From Burhinus oedicnemus (taxonomy: Eukaryota > Chordata > Aves > Charadriiformes > Burhinidae): 64,000 nucleotides of DNA. Numbering within the stretch: the first letter of the stretch is position 1; each line of letters starts with the position of its first letter. Made by a program: the position numbers and the translations under genes. The DNA is taken from assembly GCA_008921705.1 (NCBI GenBank), contig VFFE01007657.1, forward strand, positions 953,615-1,017,614. Direction: 5' to 3'. Positions 45,460-58,400 of the stretch are shown here, piece after piece. A model generated the notes under the pieces. It did not search any database and had not been told where the DNA came from. It was given only the letters and a program-made list of their open reading frames with translations.

Positions 45460-48400
45460 TATTGGCTTAAGTGGTTTGTTTTGGGCACATAAATCAGTTC
45501 TCACCTTTTTGAGCCCTGGGGGATGGTTTTTGCAGGCTGGTTTTTTTATTTTTCCTTTTCTGTGCACCATGGCCTGATCTTTCTTCATTCACAGTGGAAG
45601 TGTTTCTTTAGAAGTGTAGTGGGTAATTCTTGTGCCCTCCAGGATGGGAGTGGCTTGCAATATATGTATGTTTGTGTTGAGTAGTACAGGAAGTAATAAT
45701 TTATAGTGCAAGTATTCAAGCCAAGTAGCAAGGGGGGAGGTCAGACAGAATATAGAAGATCCTTCTTAGGCTCAGATATTTCCACTTTCTTTACCTGCAG
45801 GTGTAACTGTTATAATGTGACATGACTGCAAAGTCACAGCAACAAGCATTTCTACCCACCAATACCACAGGCAAATCACGGCATTAACAGAGCTTAGACT
45901 GTAGCTTGGAGATAGCAGCAGATAAATCATCATTTGTTGTAGTTGTTCTTTAGTAGGTCTTTTCCCAAGCAAGCATTAAGTAGCACAGATCTTGCCCTGC
46001 TTGCAGGCCTGGACCCAAGCTGACTCTGTCAGGGACTGGCTGCCATTTTGCTCGGCGTTACTCAGTTGGAGGAGCAGAGTGACTGTATGTTGTGGTTAGG
46101 AAAGGGAGACATAACAGGCCTCTCCGCAAAGAACACCCAGCTAAGTGGGGGGTTCTTTTTTGATCAGAAACTTGAGGACAAAAAGAAACTGGGCAGAGGC
46201 ACGAGGGAGCAGGGGTAATGAATGCCCTGCGTCCTCCCTAAAAGTAGAGCTGGGTAGAATGTGAAGGCTGAATGCCTTAAGGGGAGAGGGAGAGAACGTG
46301 AAATGCATCTGCCTAAGACTCTGGTTAAAACGGTTCAGTCAGTTGTCAAGTGCAACTCTGTCTTGGGCCCTGCAGAACTGAGTCGACCCCATGAACTTCA
46401 GTACTTCCCTTGAAGAAAAAGGGCTAATATACCTAGTTCTCAAGTGCCACTGGGGTCAGAGCGTGGCTTCATTTTGCAGCTAAGGCTGAGCTAATGGCAA
46501 TCTGGGCAAAAAGGGCGCCATCCTGATCTTGTCCTCCTTCTTCTTCCAGGCTGGGAGTTCCTTCCACTTTCCCGATGCCAGCACTGGCTCTTGCCTGGTC
46601 CAGCAGTGACCCAGTTCAGAGAGCTAACTTGCAGAAAGCCCACCCTCCAAAAGCAGGAATGCTGTACAAAGAAGGAGACAGGAAGGCACACCTGGAAGGG
46701 AGGTGAAGTGGGGCTGCTCTTTTCAGTAGGTGCTAACAGTAACACTAGCATAGGTATGCGAGGAAACGGCGCTCGGGATTCATTGCACCAAACTGCTGCT
46801 TCCCAGTTACGCTCTCCTGAAAAGGTGAATACTTCCCTGCTGCTTCAGTGAGCTGAAATAGCTCAACAAGGTGTGAAACGAGGGCCTGTGATGGAGCAGG
46901 CGAACAGTCACCTGTGGACAGCAGGGACTGCCTCAACCGTTCTGTTAAACCTTAGCTCCAGCATTGTTACTTTGGAATTAAGGAGACAGACTGCCAGAGG
47001 GACGTGTTCTTTCTGCTGTAATCACTTACCTGCTTCATTTGGCACTTGTCTCACAGACAGTACAGAAGTATTGCTTCTCACATGGGTAGCAGTAATTTTG
47101 TTACTGGCTTTTGTCTGGAACCACAGGAGCAAGCTGAGGCCTGGCCCGGAGCCCTGTCACTGAAGTGGAAGGAAGAAACCTCAATATTTACAAATGAGAC
47201 TGAAATACCTGTATCTTTGAAGCACTTTACAAGAGGCTGCTGCTAATGGGGATTTTCAGGAATTGGATCCCGCTTTAGAATTTAGTGTGATATCCCAGAG
47301 AAAAGACTTTGTCCTGCGAGGAGTAGAATAAGACTGTGGGATTGGGACAGAGGCTTTCCTTAAAGAGATTCTACCCAAACCAGCATGGAGATAACACGTC
47401 CTCCTTAGTACATAGCAAAGGCTGTGGCCCAAGACCAACAAGTGTGCAACTTGAGAGAGATTTGCCTGGGATAATTGGTTTGCTGTATTACCCTCAGCAA
47501 TTTCAGCTGCATCAAGTTTTGCTTATTCTGTCCAAATGCAGGGAGTGCAGCTGATCCCAATTCGTTATCGTAAGCTTAGAGACTCTCAGACAGAACATGT
47601 TCCTGCTCATCTCATCTATCTGATGAGTGGAAACGTTGCACTTGCTTGGGACTTCAATCAAAACGCAGGTAGGATTCTTCTAAAATTACTCAATGGAGTT
47701 AGTGAGTGTGCAGTTACATCGATGTAATTAAGTCCAAAGTCGGGCCCTGAAGTTGTGCTGGGGAGACTTCACCATTACCTGCGGTGAAGATCATAGAGGG
47801 TCAGATCCCGAGGTTGCTGGGGCTGTGTTCTGCATATCACCCCCAGATGAAAGCCAGAGGGAGATCAGGCAGTCTTAGCGCATCACTGGGAACAAAGTTT
47901 GAGAAAGCACAATTATTTCAAAAGGCAAATGGTATGAGCGAGAGAAGGTATCAGAAGGAAAGGTAAATGCAGAAATCTGATTTATAAAAGGAGGATGTGG
48001 AGAGAAAAGGTGGCAGGACAAAAAGTTTCTCTTAGAAGGGAATTGGGCGAAGACAAAATTGCTTCTTGAAGGTGCTCCAAAAGAACGTGCTGAGAAGAGG
48101 CAGGGCGGCTGTAACGCCCTCATCAACCAAAGAGCTTTCCTGATGCTGCCTTGTTACTTTTTTACTGCAACTGTAGCGTGTGTTTTACTACATAGAAGCA
48201 ATCACACAAAGGTTTCCTTTATAGCCCCAGCTTCAGGTCGGTCTGGGATAATACTGTGACTTGTTTTACCCTTGGTTCCGCTGGAGACAGCAGCTGTGTT
48301 GTGCTGGGGCCACTGTTTCTGCCTCGAGTATGAGGATACAGTGGGAACTGGACTGGAACTCGGTGCAGATGCTGGTGTCAGGCTTGGGAGCCTTTTAGAA

Positions 48401-48860
48401 TGTACCACTTTGGGTTCGTTAAACCCACAACTGTGTAATAAATGTACCTGTGTCATCCAAAAGACGTGCCCTGGGGACTCATCCGGCGGCTGAGGTAGGC
48501 AAAGCCTAAGAGTGAAGATAACTTCCAGAAGCGTGGCTACACGGGGCAGAGAGGTTTCCTGTGCGCTGCTCCTGGCCTGCCTGGAGTTCAAATCACGGTT
48601 ACTTCCAGCACCCCTCCTGCTTCCAGCTTACTGTCGCCTGCCGCCGCGCAGAGAAACCAGCGGTTGTGTAATGATGATAATTTTGTGGTTTCTGTCCTTT
48701 CCGATTCGGGAAGGCAGCAGCAGCTGGTGCGTGCGACTGGTTGCCTCCAGGGAAGCGCGGAGCACGTTATGGCTGAGCTGGGGTCTGGGGGCGGTTTGGA
48801 GACAGCGTTGGAGGCAGCCAAGGTGGGAGAGGTTAAAAGAAGGGGGTGCGTGGGGTGCTG
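45460..48860. other. Intergenic region between ABCC5 and RNPEPL1
   Basis: No exon or repeat family could be recognised on either strand in these 3.4 kb. GC content rises toward the right. An AATAAA at 48437-48442 is not preceded by any recognisable gene. The short open frames here share no motif with known proteins, and a long non-coding RNA could not be excluded by reading alone. Confidence 0.6.
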
Positions 48861-49196
48861 GTAGAGGGAGGCTCCAGGTGAGCAGCGCGACCAGCGGCAG
48901 GACGGAGGAAGCCGAAGCGGGGGGTACCGGTGGGATGAGGGTGCCCTGCGGGGAGCCGCGGTGCGGAGGGTTCGGGGTCGTTTCCCTCGGAGCTGGGGAA
49001 GGTGAAGCGTCCCGGCGCTGCGCGGGCGGCAGAGCTGGCCGGCAGCGAACCCGCTGGGGCGCTGCGGCCGTGCCAATGGCCGCCCCCGAGGCGGGACCGG
49101 CGGGGATCGGCGTGTCGGTGCCCGGAGGCGGGGTGGGGGCGGGCGGGCAGCGCTGTGTGCGCGCCATGTGAGCCGGGCGGGTGTCTAAAAGGGGCA

Positions 49197-49228
49197 CGGA
49201 CGGACGGACGGACGGCGCCGCCGCCGCA
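49197..49228 (+). repeat. Short (CGGA)n and (GCC)n repeats
   Basis: About four and a half copies of CGGA at 49197-49215 are followed by GCC triplets to about 49226, directly after the TATA-like box. They would lie at or near the transcription start or in the 5' UTR. Confidence 0.8.
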
Positions 49229-49357
49229 CGCGTGGGCCAGGCTGGGCTCTATGCTGTCGGTGGGCGCGCGCTGGGAGCGGCTTCCGCGAGCGTGGGTGCC
49301 GGCGCGAGTCCGACTGGGCGGGACGGGGCGGGGGTCAGGCACCGCCTGGGCACGCGG

Positions 49358-49386
49358 NNNNNNNNNNNNNNNNNNNNNNNNNNNNN
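49358..49386. other. Assembly gap of 29 N inside RNPEPL1 exon 1
   Basis: The N run separates promoter-like sequence from in-frame RNPEPL1 coding sequence. Human exon 1 encodes roughly 140 more residues before this point, so the real missing length should be several hundred GC-rich bases, far more than 29. Confidence 0.9.
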
Positions 49387-49495
49387 CCCCTTCACCGACT
49401 ACGGCTCGTCCCTCACCGTCTCCCTGCCCGCCGCCCTCCAGCCGCACCAGCCCTTCCAGATCATCGTCCGCTACACCACGGCCGACGGCCCCGCC
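49387..49495 (+). CDS. RNPEPL1: RNPEPL1 exon 1, 3' part
   Basis: 36 codons survive after the gap: [20 protein letters not shown], then [16 protein letters not shown], ending in phase 0 at gcc|gtgagt. The 5' limit is set by the gap, not by biology. The match to the human N-domain is clear. Confidence 0.93.
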
Positions 49496-52400
49496 GTGAG
49501 TACCGTGCTGCGGGGGGGAGGGAGGGGGGCGGCGGGGCAGAGACGGGCAGATGGAGCAGGAAACCCAGGCCCGGGGCGGCCGGCGGTGCCCTCCCGTGCC
49601 ACCCGCTCCTTCCTCACGTTTTTCCTCCTGCTGTAATTGACCGTCGGGGAAGCGCCCTGGCCCCGCAGCAAAGGCGGCGGGCGATATTTCACTGTCGGCT
49701 CCTCCTTTTATGTCCCCTCCTCGCCTGACAGCCGCCGGCCTGCTTGTCAGCAGCATCTGTCCCCTGCCCGTCCCCTGCCCGCCGCCACCCGGCCCTGCGC
49801 GGCCCCACGCCGCGCTCAGCGGTGATGCTCCCGCCGACCCAGCCGCCCTCCCTGCTGCCCCCGTCGCCCCGGCCCCCACGGCTGTTCGTCCCCGGCCGCG
49901 GCAGTCGTTGCGAAGTTTTTCGTCCTTTAAGGGCGTTGCAGTTGCTGGCGAGGAGCGTGAATGTTTGAAAACTCCTGCCTCGACCGAATTCTTCGGGACA
50001 AGTTACGCAATTGGCAAATACAGGAGCTTCTCTGTGGGTTTTGCCAGGTGCTTACGAAATCAGGCCTTGCGCACCTAGGTTGGTGTTCCAACGAGCTGTG
50101 GTCAGGAGGTTTGAGAAGAGCAGGGGGAGATATTCCTACAAGTTATCTGCTGGAAAAAAGGATGAGGAATGGCCCAAAACACCCGTTTCAATGTGGCCGA
50201 GGGAGGTGCTTCCTTGTCTGCGTGGATCAGCCTCCTTCAGTAGTGAGATGCTTTGTAAATTCCGTCGCTTCTCTTCAACGCCTGGTATTTAGAGGCGCTT
50301 TGTTCCTGACCTTTTAGGTGCTGCTTGGCAGATCTTGTGTTCTTTAGGAAGTTATGATAGTGAAAATACAAAGTTATCGCTGGAACATCGGTTCTTTCTG
50401 TTACTGTATAGTCTGTTCAGGTTGGGAATTAAACTAACGTGATTTTCATCATGTGGTTCATGAATCTATTTGCAAAAGGAATGCTTTTTTGAGAGTCTTG
50501 CAACTTTGATGTCTCCGTCTTGCCTGATGGAATTGACTTTCGGCCTGCTGGTTTGGTATTGCTGTTGCATTGGTCAAAACCAGTACACGTGTGGATCTAT
50601 TTGATTATTACAGCTGATTTAACAAGAACAGGAATTGAACATACTGGTTTCACACAATATGACCCAATAGCAACTATGTACTATGCCTTTCCTTATGAAA
50701 GTGTTGCTGAATAGAATGAGTTTGCTGGATCTTTTTCTGTCTAATTTTAACACTACACTGAAGCTCACAAAAGTAACTTCATCCTCAGGATGCTCTTAAT
50801 GCATTGCCTCACTCGGAATAGTGAGTTCCACATGAAGATTTTTATTGACAGAAGTTCCCTTTCGTTAGATGGTGACCTTTTTAACATCCTGTTCCTTCCC
50901 TAAAAGTTCAAAAATGAGGTGAAATTCTGGCACTTTTAAAAATCCTGGCACTTTTAAGATTCAGATCTACTTGTAACTGAGGATATTGTTCCTTTTCACC
51001 TCTGGAACTCCTGGTTTTAATATTTTCTTGTACAGTACTCTGCTGTAGTTTTCCTGTACTGAAGATGTACGTGGGAGATGTCTTTCAGGGCCCACAGTGT
51101 GTTCAGAAGATTCTGTTCTTTTGGGTTTTTTCCAAGATTTTATGAAGAAACCTATTTCTTTTGTCCATGCTATGCCTTGTTTATGGTGGGAAGGCTTTAA
51201 AGCTAATTTGGTGTTGCTGTGTGCTCTGTAATCATACTCAGTCCAGCTGAGCCGTTCCTCCCAAAGTACACGATAACATACTTTCCTTCTCTTGAACAAA
51301 TTGTTTTATTTTAGGTTAGACTGTGCATTCTCCTGGGGTTTGCCAGCCCTCTTGCCCAGGGGGTAGACTGTCCTGCTGTGTCTATGGAGAAATGATCTCA
51401 GATGTAACGGAATACCCGTCTGAGACTTGGCTTTAGAAACGGTCTGAAAAGCGCTGGGAGGTGCAGGACACTGACTGACGCGATGTTCGTTTAGTCTCAC
51501 CTTGCATTAACACGTTGCTCCTCGGCCCTGCACACAATCCAGCGTGAACGTTACATGTTTGAGGATGCCGAGAGTAGGGCGTTTTTTCCATTCCCTCTGT
51601 TGTTTGTCTTGGTTCCCCTGGATCAGACGTGAGCTAGCTATTCTTCATCCTGTCTTTTCAAGTCTTTATTGTACCTTTAATGGTGTGTACTGCTGCAGCT
51701 GAAATGAAGCTACAAGGACTAGTGTCAAGAGATTATTGATGGTTACAGAGTCAGGGGCATGCACTGCCCTTTTCAAGTGATACTGAAAAGTAGAAGCAGG
51801 CGTGCTCACTGACATAAATCGTACCACGTTTCCTTGCTCACTATTGTAGATTTTGGCTGGCAAAGTATTTGTCCTTGTGGAGCACCTGTTGTAGCCCTTC
51901 ATGTTCAGCATGCTGAACTATTTTTTTTGGATCCAAAGTCATTTCGTGCTATTGTAGTGCTCTGTCATTGCTGTTTTTCAGCCTAGCGTTGCATTTTAAT
52001 AGGGATGAGTAACCCATGTGTGTATAAGGGTGAACTGGTTTATACTTCTGTCTAGTACGTTTGCTCGCAGTCCCTTTTGTTTGTGTAAGTGAAGCAACTT
52101 TACAGTGTTAGACCTCTGTCTTCTAAAAGATATATTTTCTTTGGCTTTTCTCACAATATAATCTTTTTAGGTCAGGGTTTATTTTCTACGGGACACTTAA
52201 CATACTTGTGGGACCTATAAAACAGTAAATTCATGTTACAGTGCAGCACAGACGCGTTGGCAGTAAAATCAGCAGCGAAGATAGTAGTTTGTTTAAAATT
52301 GGAAACCTGTTGCCTTGATATACTTGGGTTGAACCATCTGGATATGTTATTCGACTGTCCCATTATTTCTCATGTGGAGGAAGCAGCCAAGATCTTTGGT

Positions 52401-55400
52401 TGTTTGATGGACATTGAGAGACAGCTGAGAGATTAAATCAGCCTTTCACAGAGCATTCCAGCTCCCTGTGCTGTTAGGAAACCATATGCTCGGTACATCA
52501 CCAATTCACTTCAGAAGGAAGACTGTCATAAACATTGTGTATCTCTCACGGTGTGGGCTGAAGGCACACATTATCAGGTGTGTCAGTGACAGTAGTCCTG
52601 CTCTTCCTCCCCTTCTTTTTCCTCGCCCCTTACTTCTTGGCTCTACAAATACTCTTTCATAAGACTTTTTTTTTTTTTTTCCCCTCCTTCCCCAGGGAGA
52701 AGAATCTGCATCTCTCTTGCCCACTGTGTCACGCCTCTGATTTGGCAGAGCATGTTAACACCAGTGCTATTTTCTTCCCATGACAACCTTAAATGCAAAC
52801 CCTGATCTGTGTTCTGGTATAAAAAATGATAGCATTTCCTCATCTTCAGGATTTAGCAAAAAGGACGGCCCTTTTTGCAGTGCTGGAAACTTCCTCATCG
52901 TTCTGTTAGATTTGTCCTGATTCCTCAGTCCTCCTCGAGTGACTTGCTGTCCAGGTGTGCCTCACTCCTGTCACATCCTCCACATCTCAGGTGTGCGGTT
53001 TACTTTGTCATCAGATGGAGCGGCCTGTTGTTTGTCTAGAACAGAAGCTGTGGCGTTGCAGCTCTTCTCGGGAGCTTCATCAATAATGCAGGTAGAAACA
53101 TGGAGAGATTTGAAAGAGGCTTAGCTAATTGTCTTTGTCATTTCCCGGATTTGGGTAAAAGATTATAATCTAAGTCAATAAAAACTATATTCTTGGCAGG
53201 TGCCTTGTAAAGTGTGAGCTTCTTTATGGTACGTGGGCAGGGGGAAACCTGGACTGCCCAAAGCCTCTGTTCAGCAGAGGAACTAAGCAGCAGGGTTTTT
53301 CACTTGAAATGCATCATAGAACAGCTTTAATGTGTGAAACAGCTCTCCTGTATACGTGAAGAACTAGATAAAATCTATAAGCGTTATGATGACGACACGT
53401 ATATTTCCAAAGGGGAGCACAAGAGGGATCTGGATGTAGAGTAGATGATACGGCCCCAAATACCACTCTGTCCTCGTGTACTCCTCCAGCCCTGCCCCCA
53501 GCAGTACCCGCTCCTTGCTCTCCTTTCTGGGACGCTGCTTATACTCATTTTTCCCAGTCCATAGTTCTGCCCCTGTCCGGCAGCATAGCCTGGTCTATTT
53601 ATATTCCAGATCTATTTATATTGTTTCAGGATAACTTTCATCATTGTTCCAAGTGCATCTGGAAAGAGAGACAGAGGCTTGCCATGTAGCTGCAGACATT
53701 AGGAAACAGGGGAAAAAAATACTTCATCCTCTGCAAATGTTTTTTCCCTCTTGGCCTGTGGGGCTAGTGCTTCATTTAACTTCAACCAAATGTCAAATAA
53801 AGGGGAACTGGTTGAAAAGAAATTGTCCTTAATTTATGGAGTTTCTTGTAAACAAGAATCAACTTCTCAGTTCCCCTTTGCTTCCTGCTTATATTTTCTT
53901 CCTGCGCTGGTCAGGGAGAACTTCCCCTTATCTCTCTGCTCTAAAGACATTGTCTGTCAACCCTTCTTCCTTCCTAGTGTAGTGTTGCAACTTAGGTCTG
54001 GTGGTGTCTTCTCTCGCTGTTTTCTTTGTTAGCCTTTTCTGTCTCTCAAAAAACCAAAGGAAACAGAACCTTTTGCAGGTGAGTTTCTTCAAGCAGGGTC
54101 AATGATACAGATTATAAGTCAGACTTTTGTGATACAAGCACAAAGCCGCTGATCAGAGGAGTGTTTTTAAGTTGGCATTGGAGCAGGTCTTTAAAAACTT
54201 AATTTCTGAGCCTCCTTCCTGGATCATTGTAAAACTACTACCCCAGAGTAAAGCATAGCCCTGGCATTTTTATGTGAATATGTGTTCTGGGGGGAAGCTA
54301 TTAGTTTCCAACTGTGGGTTTTAATGAGACCTGTCCCCAGATGCCTTTTGGAATAGTTGTCTCCAGTTCCACAACGTCGCATCGCAGAGAAGATATTCAT
54401 TGCCATGAAACGCAGGTATCCACGGAGTGGAAATCTGTAGCTATGTAGTGCACCTCAGCTGTGACCTGGGGATTTGGCCAGTGGTACGCTGAAATGCAGC
54501 GCGCGGGTTTGAATGGTCGCATAGCCTTAGCCCTCGTGGTGTAAGTGAGGTAAGGTTTGTTGGAAGTCATGCTTTAAGCGTGTTTCTGGCCCAACAGGCT
54601 TGAAACAGAAGAAGGTAATCTTAAAACAAATTTCAAGATGAGAATGCTGCTCTGAGATAATTTTACTTCTAGATAAAGGTTTTTCATTTTGTAATGCCTT
54701 CCACCTAAAAAACACGCATTTGCCAGTGGAAGCGTGAACCGCTATATGAATAACTGAAAGCTGCTGACAGTACGTTTCCTTTCCTCACCTGTCACTGATC
54801 CCCAGGGGTGCTGCTGAAGTGGGTGAGTTGGGAGAGGAGAACATTGACGTCTGAGGAGAAGGGTCTAAAGGCAAGGGAACAAGATAACAAAGAATAACCG
54901 TATAGGACAGAGGGAGAGAGAAAACTTTGATTTCCAGAACACAGAGAGGTTAACTAGGAGACAGAATTGTAACATGTCGTTAAAATCAGACATAGTGCCC
55001 AGACTTCTCTTCTGTAAGTATTTCATTGCTTTCTCTTGATGACCAGAACTGAATTAGTGTCTGCACTAACTGCTATTCCCTGAACTCGGATTTATTGGCT
55101 ACTTTGAACTAAGAATTCAGCAGACTCAGAAGTTTTATTCCTTGTGCTTGACTGTTTCCAAGACTTCCAGTGGTTCGAACTTTATTGCAAGTTTCACAAT
55201 ATTAGATATTTTCCGTAAAAGTTCAGCTCCAGAGTTCTAGGATTACAAGAAAATCCTTATTTAAAATTGTTTCTTCACTTCAAAGTTGGAGGCAGGGAGT
55301 ATGTGAAAGCATAAACATTACATTTGAAACAGAAAAACCAAAAAGGCAAATAACTGCACTTTTTCATATTATTCTTAATCTGTTCTAATTATTTGCTGAG

Positions 55401-58400
55401 GGTCTGACTCATGATTTATTTGCTGTTTGATACTGAAAAGTGACATGCTCAATGGTGTTTTTTGTTGTTGTTTTTTTTTTTTTTTGTGACCACCCAGAAT
55501 CTCCTTACCCGCTCTGTAAAAAGAGGCCTCCAGTGTCACTGACCAGATGTTTCTTACATATACTGACTTTTTTTGCATAGTGTCAAAATGTTTGGTGCTT
55601 CAGCCAGCAGGGCAGAGTCAGGGTCAGAGATAATGTTGTGTACACTGTTCAGCCTCGGGGTTTTTTGGTTTCTCAGTTTGTGGTGCTTTGTTTTTTTGGG
55701 TTTTGGTTGTTTTTGTTTTTTTTTTTTGGTTTGTTTGTTTGGGTTTTTTTTTGGCAGCTTGCGCTACCTGACCCTTGCTACTCCCATGTTGAATTAAAAA
55801 CATGAAGATATTCAGAGTACTCCCTCTGAGAAGAAGGTAGTCTGGATGTTTGGTAGGGACTTGTTATTAATCAAGCAAATTGATTGGCTTAACCAAGAAA
55901 TAGTGAGTGGCTGGAAGACACTATGTTGTGTGGCACCACTCAGTGCTCAGACAGTGAGAAATTACTCTTAGTAGCTACGGCAAATAAACAGGAGTAGAGA
56001 GATGTATTGTTAGAAATAGAAATGTGCCCTGTGCCAGGTATTCATCCAGGAAGCCAAACAGCTGAGGTGTTTCTTCTCCCCCATAATCCGCTTGATTTCA
56101 AGTTTTGTTTTTTCGCAGATCATCCTTGTGATTTTCATCCCTTTCCCTCACCTCTTCTTCACATCGTATTTCAACAGATCTGGTGGCTGGATCCAGAACT
56201 GACGTATGGCAATGCCAAGCCATTTGTCTTCACGCAGGGCCACTCAGTGTGTAACCGGTCTTTCTTCCCCTGCTTTGACACACCAGCAGTGAAATGTACC
56301 TATTCAGCTACTGTCAAGGTAAGTGACCTATAAGTGGCCTATAAATGGGTCATGAACCGCTTAGCTGCTGTTAGCTTGTGAAAGCATAGTTACATTGTGT
56401 ATGTACATATGATATAAAATATTCATGGTGACATTTAGTGTTATAAAAAATAGTGGATTTTTTTTGATCCCATTCTGGTTCTTGGGCGGCGATCAGGGTA
56501 CTGCCACAAAGGCAACTCTTGCCTATCGCACTTGGGTCCTGCCTTCCGCATACTTAACACTGAAAGAGTAACCATGAAATGGATAATATGAAAGAGAGAA
56601 TTTGGCCGGTCACTTCCAGTAGTAGTTATCGATGATAATACTCAACCGTATTTTTTCAATTCTTGAAAGAAAAAACTGAAAGTTTTACGAAAGCAGCATC
56701 AAATAATGTTGCATTTTGTGTAGATGAAATAATTTGGTATGTGGGCACTTCTGGGGGAGCTGGCCTAAGAACCCATGTGATGTAGGAGGAACAATATTTT
56801 TGGTTGGTATATTTTCATGGGCTGCGTAGATTGTGGTATAGAAACCCCACAGAAATTTTATATTTTGTGTTATCTAAACTGTTGTTTTTAATGTACATCC
56901 TCTTAGGCATAGAGGAAAAAAAAAAGGAGAGATCTGTGGTGTAGTCATTCAGCTGTGATCATCTAGTGAGTTGATGTGTATGATGTTGGTCTTCCAGGCT
57001 CCAGCAGGCATACAGGTGTTGATGAGTGCCACCCAAAGTACCTACTTAGAAGAGGAAGGTGTATATCAATTTTACATGGAATATCCAGTTCCTGCCTATC
57101 TAGTGGCCCTGGTGGCAGGAGACCTTATACATGCAGACATAGGTCCAAGGTAAGATTTGCAGTGAGTTGGTTCTGCTTTTTGTGTCCCTGTGCAGTGCTT
57201 CAGGTTATATGTAGTAAATACTTTTGAGTCATGGATAGAGGGACAGTTGGGCCCGTGAGCTGTGAGCGTTCAGAGAGTTTGAGGTTTAGCTGGTTGTAAA
57301 GAACTGCCTGGCACTGCACTGGCAAAGATATTTCCCTCTTTCATAAATGTTGCTTATTGTCCCCTGTAATCATTACAGTTACTTGCCTTGTTGCCTTAAG
57401 GTGATTTCAGGGATCTTTGATTATCTGTTGTCATGTATCCATTGAGTGTTAGCCTAAAGAAGGCCCGAGCCTGATGTGAGTCCTCTTAGCACTATTACCA
57501 TACATGGAAGTGTGGTGAGAAGTCAGGCTATTTTTTCTAAGAGATAATTCAGTTTGCTGAAGTATCACCTGATGTTTTCTGTTTTCTGACAGGAGCAGAG
57601 TGTGGGCAGAGCCTTGCTTGCTGCCAACAGCCATCAGCAAGCTTTCTGGCATGGTAGAGCGCTGGTTGACTGCTGCGGAGAGTCTGTATGGTCCATATAT
57701 ATGGGGAAGGTGAGTTTAATAAGTCTCCCAGGAAGGTGTAATGGGGACAAAATAAAACAATTTTGAGAAATGATCATGCTTTTTCCCTATACTAGCAATA
57801 GCAGGACAAATGAGCCTCTCAACTGGCAGCACTGTAGTAGTTGGAAACAAACTCTGGAGTTCTGTCTCTGCATGTGGCAGAGAGGACCATGGAGGCATGG
57901 TGGTGTTTTGCCTTGTACGGTGGGCTGAACTGGGGGTTTCTAAACAGTGGATCTTCCCTGAGAAGTGAAGGGTTTTTATACTGTAGTGTTTTGTGATCCA
58001 AGTCCAACATTGGGCTGGACACCATTTAAAATGTATGGCAGTTTTATTTATCTGAATTATTTTTATACATTGTACTTGACATGATATATTTACTGTGGTA
58101 TGTCTGAGGGTGCTGAAAACCTGACTCAGTACAGACTCATTGAGAGTCTTAGTCCCTAAAAACAACATTATTCGTCTCTGAAGTTACGCTTGACTATGTA
58201 TTAAAAGAGAATGGGTTCGAGAGGATGTTTTCATACTTTGGATGGGAGAAAATGTTTGCAAAGGCTTCCTATATTTGTTTGCTAAAGGTAAGCAGGAAGA
58301 ACGTGGTGGTGTTAACTTACAAAATGTTGCTTGAAATGGTCTGGGAACAAGGCCCAGTATGCCAGTGCTGATCATTGATGGAGAAGTTTAGAAAACAAAA

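Larger units (their letters stand above)
48860..49960 (+). promoter_or_regulatory. RNPEPL1: CpG island and promoter of RNPEPL1
   Basis: This very GC-rich, CpG-dense block contrasts sharply with the flanks and surrounds RNPEPL1 exon 1. It holds a CCAAT box at 49073-49077, GC boxes around 49124-49147, and a TATA-like CTAAAAGG at 49185-49192. A transcription start is expected shortly after the last. A 29-base N gap interrupts it. Confidence 0.8.

Noticed and set aside
48437..48442. AATAAA in the intergenic region as the end of an unknown gene
   Set aside because: No coding or spliced structure was recognised upstream, and a lone hexamer is expected by chance in 3 kb.
48512..49171. 219-codon + strand open frame upstream of RNPEPL1
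   Set aside because: GC-driven open frame in the promoter island; low-complexity Gly/Arg/Ala composition, no homology recognised, not in frame with RNPEPL1.
48833..49879. 348-codon minus-strand open frame across the N gap
   Set aside because: It lies in a CpG island where stop codons are rare, runs through the N bases, is Pro/Arg/Ala-rich without any domain, and overlaps the clearly coding + strand RNPEPL1 exon.
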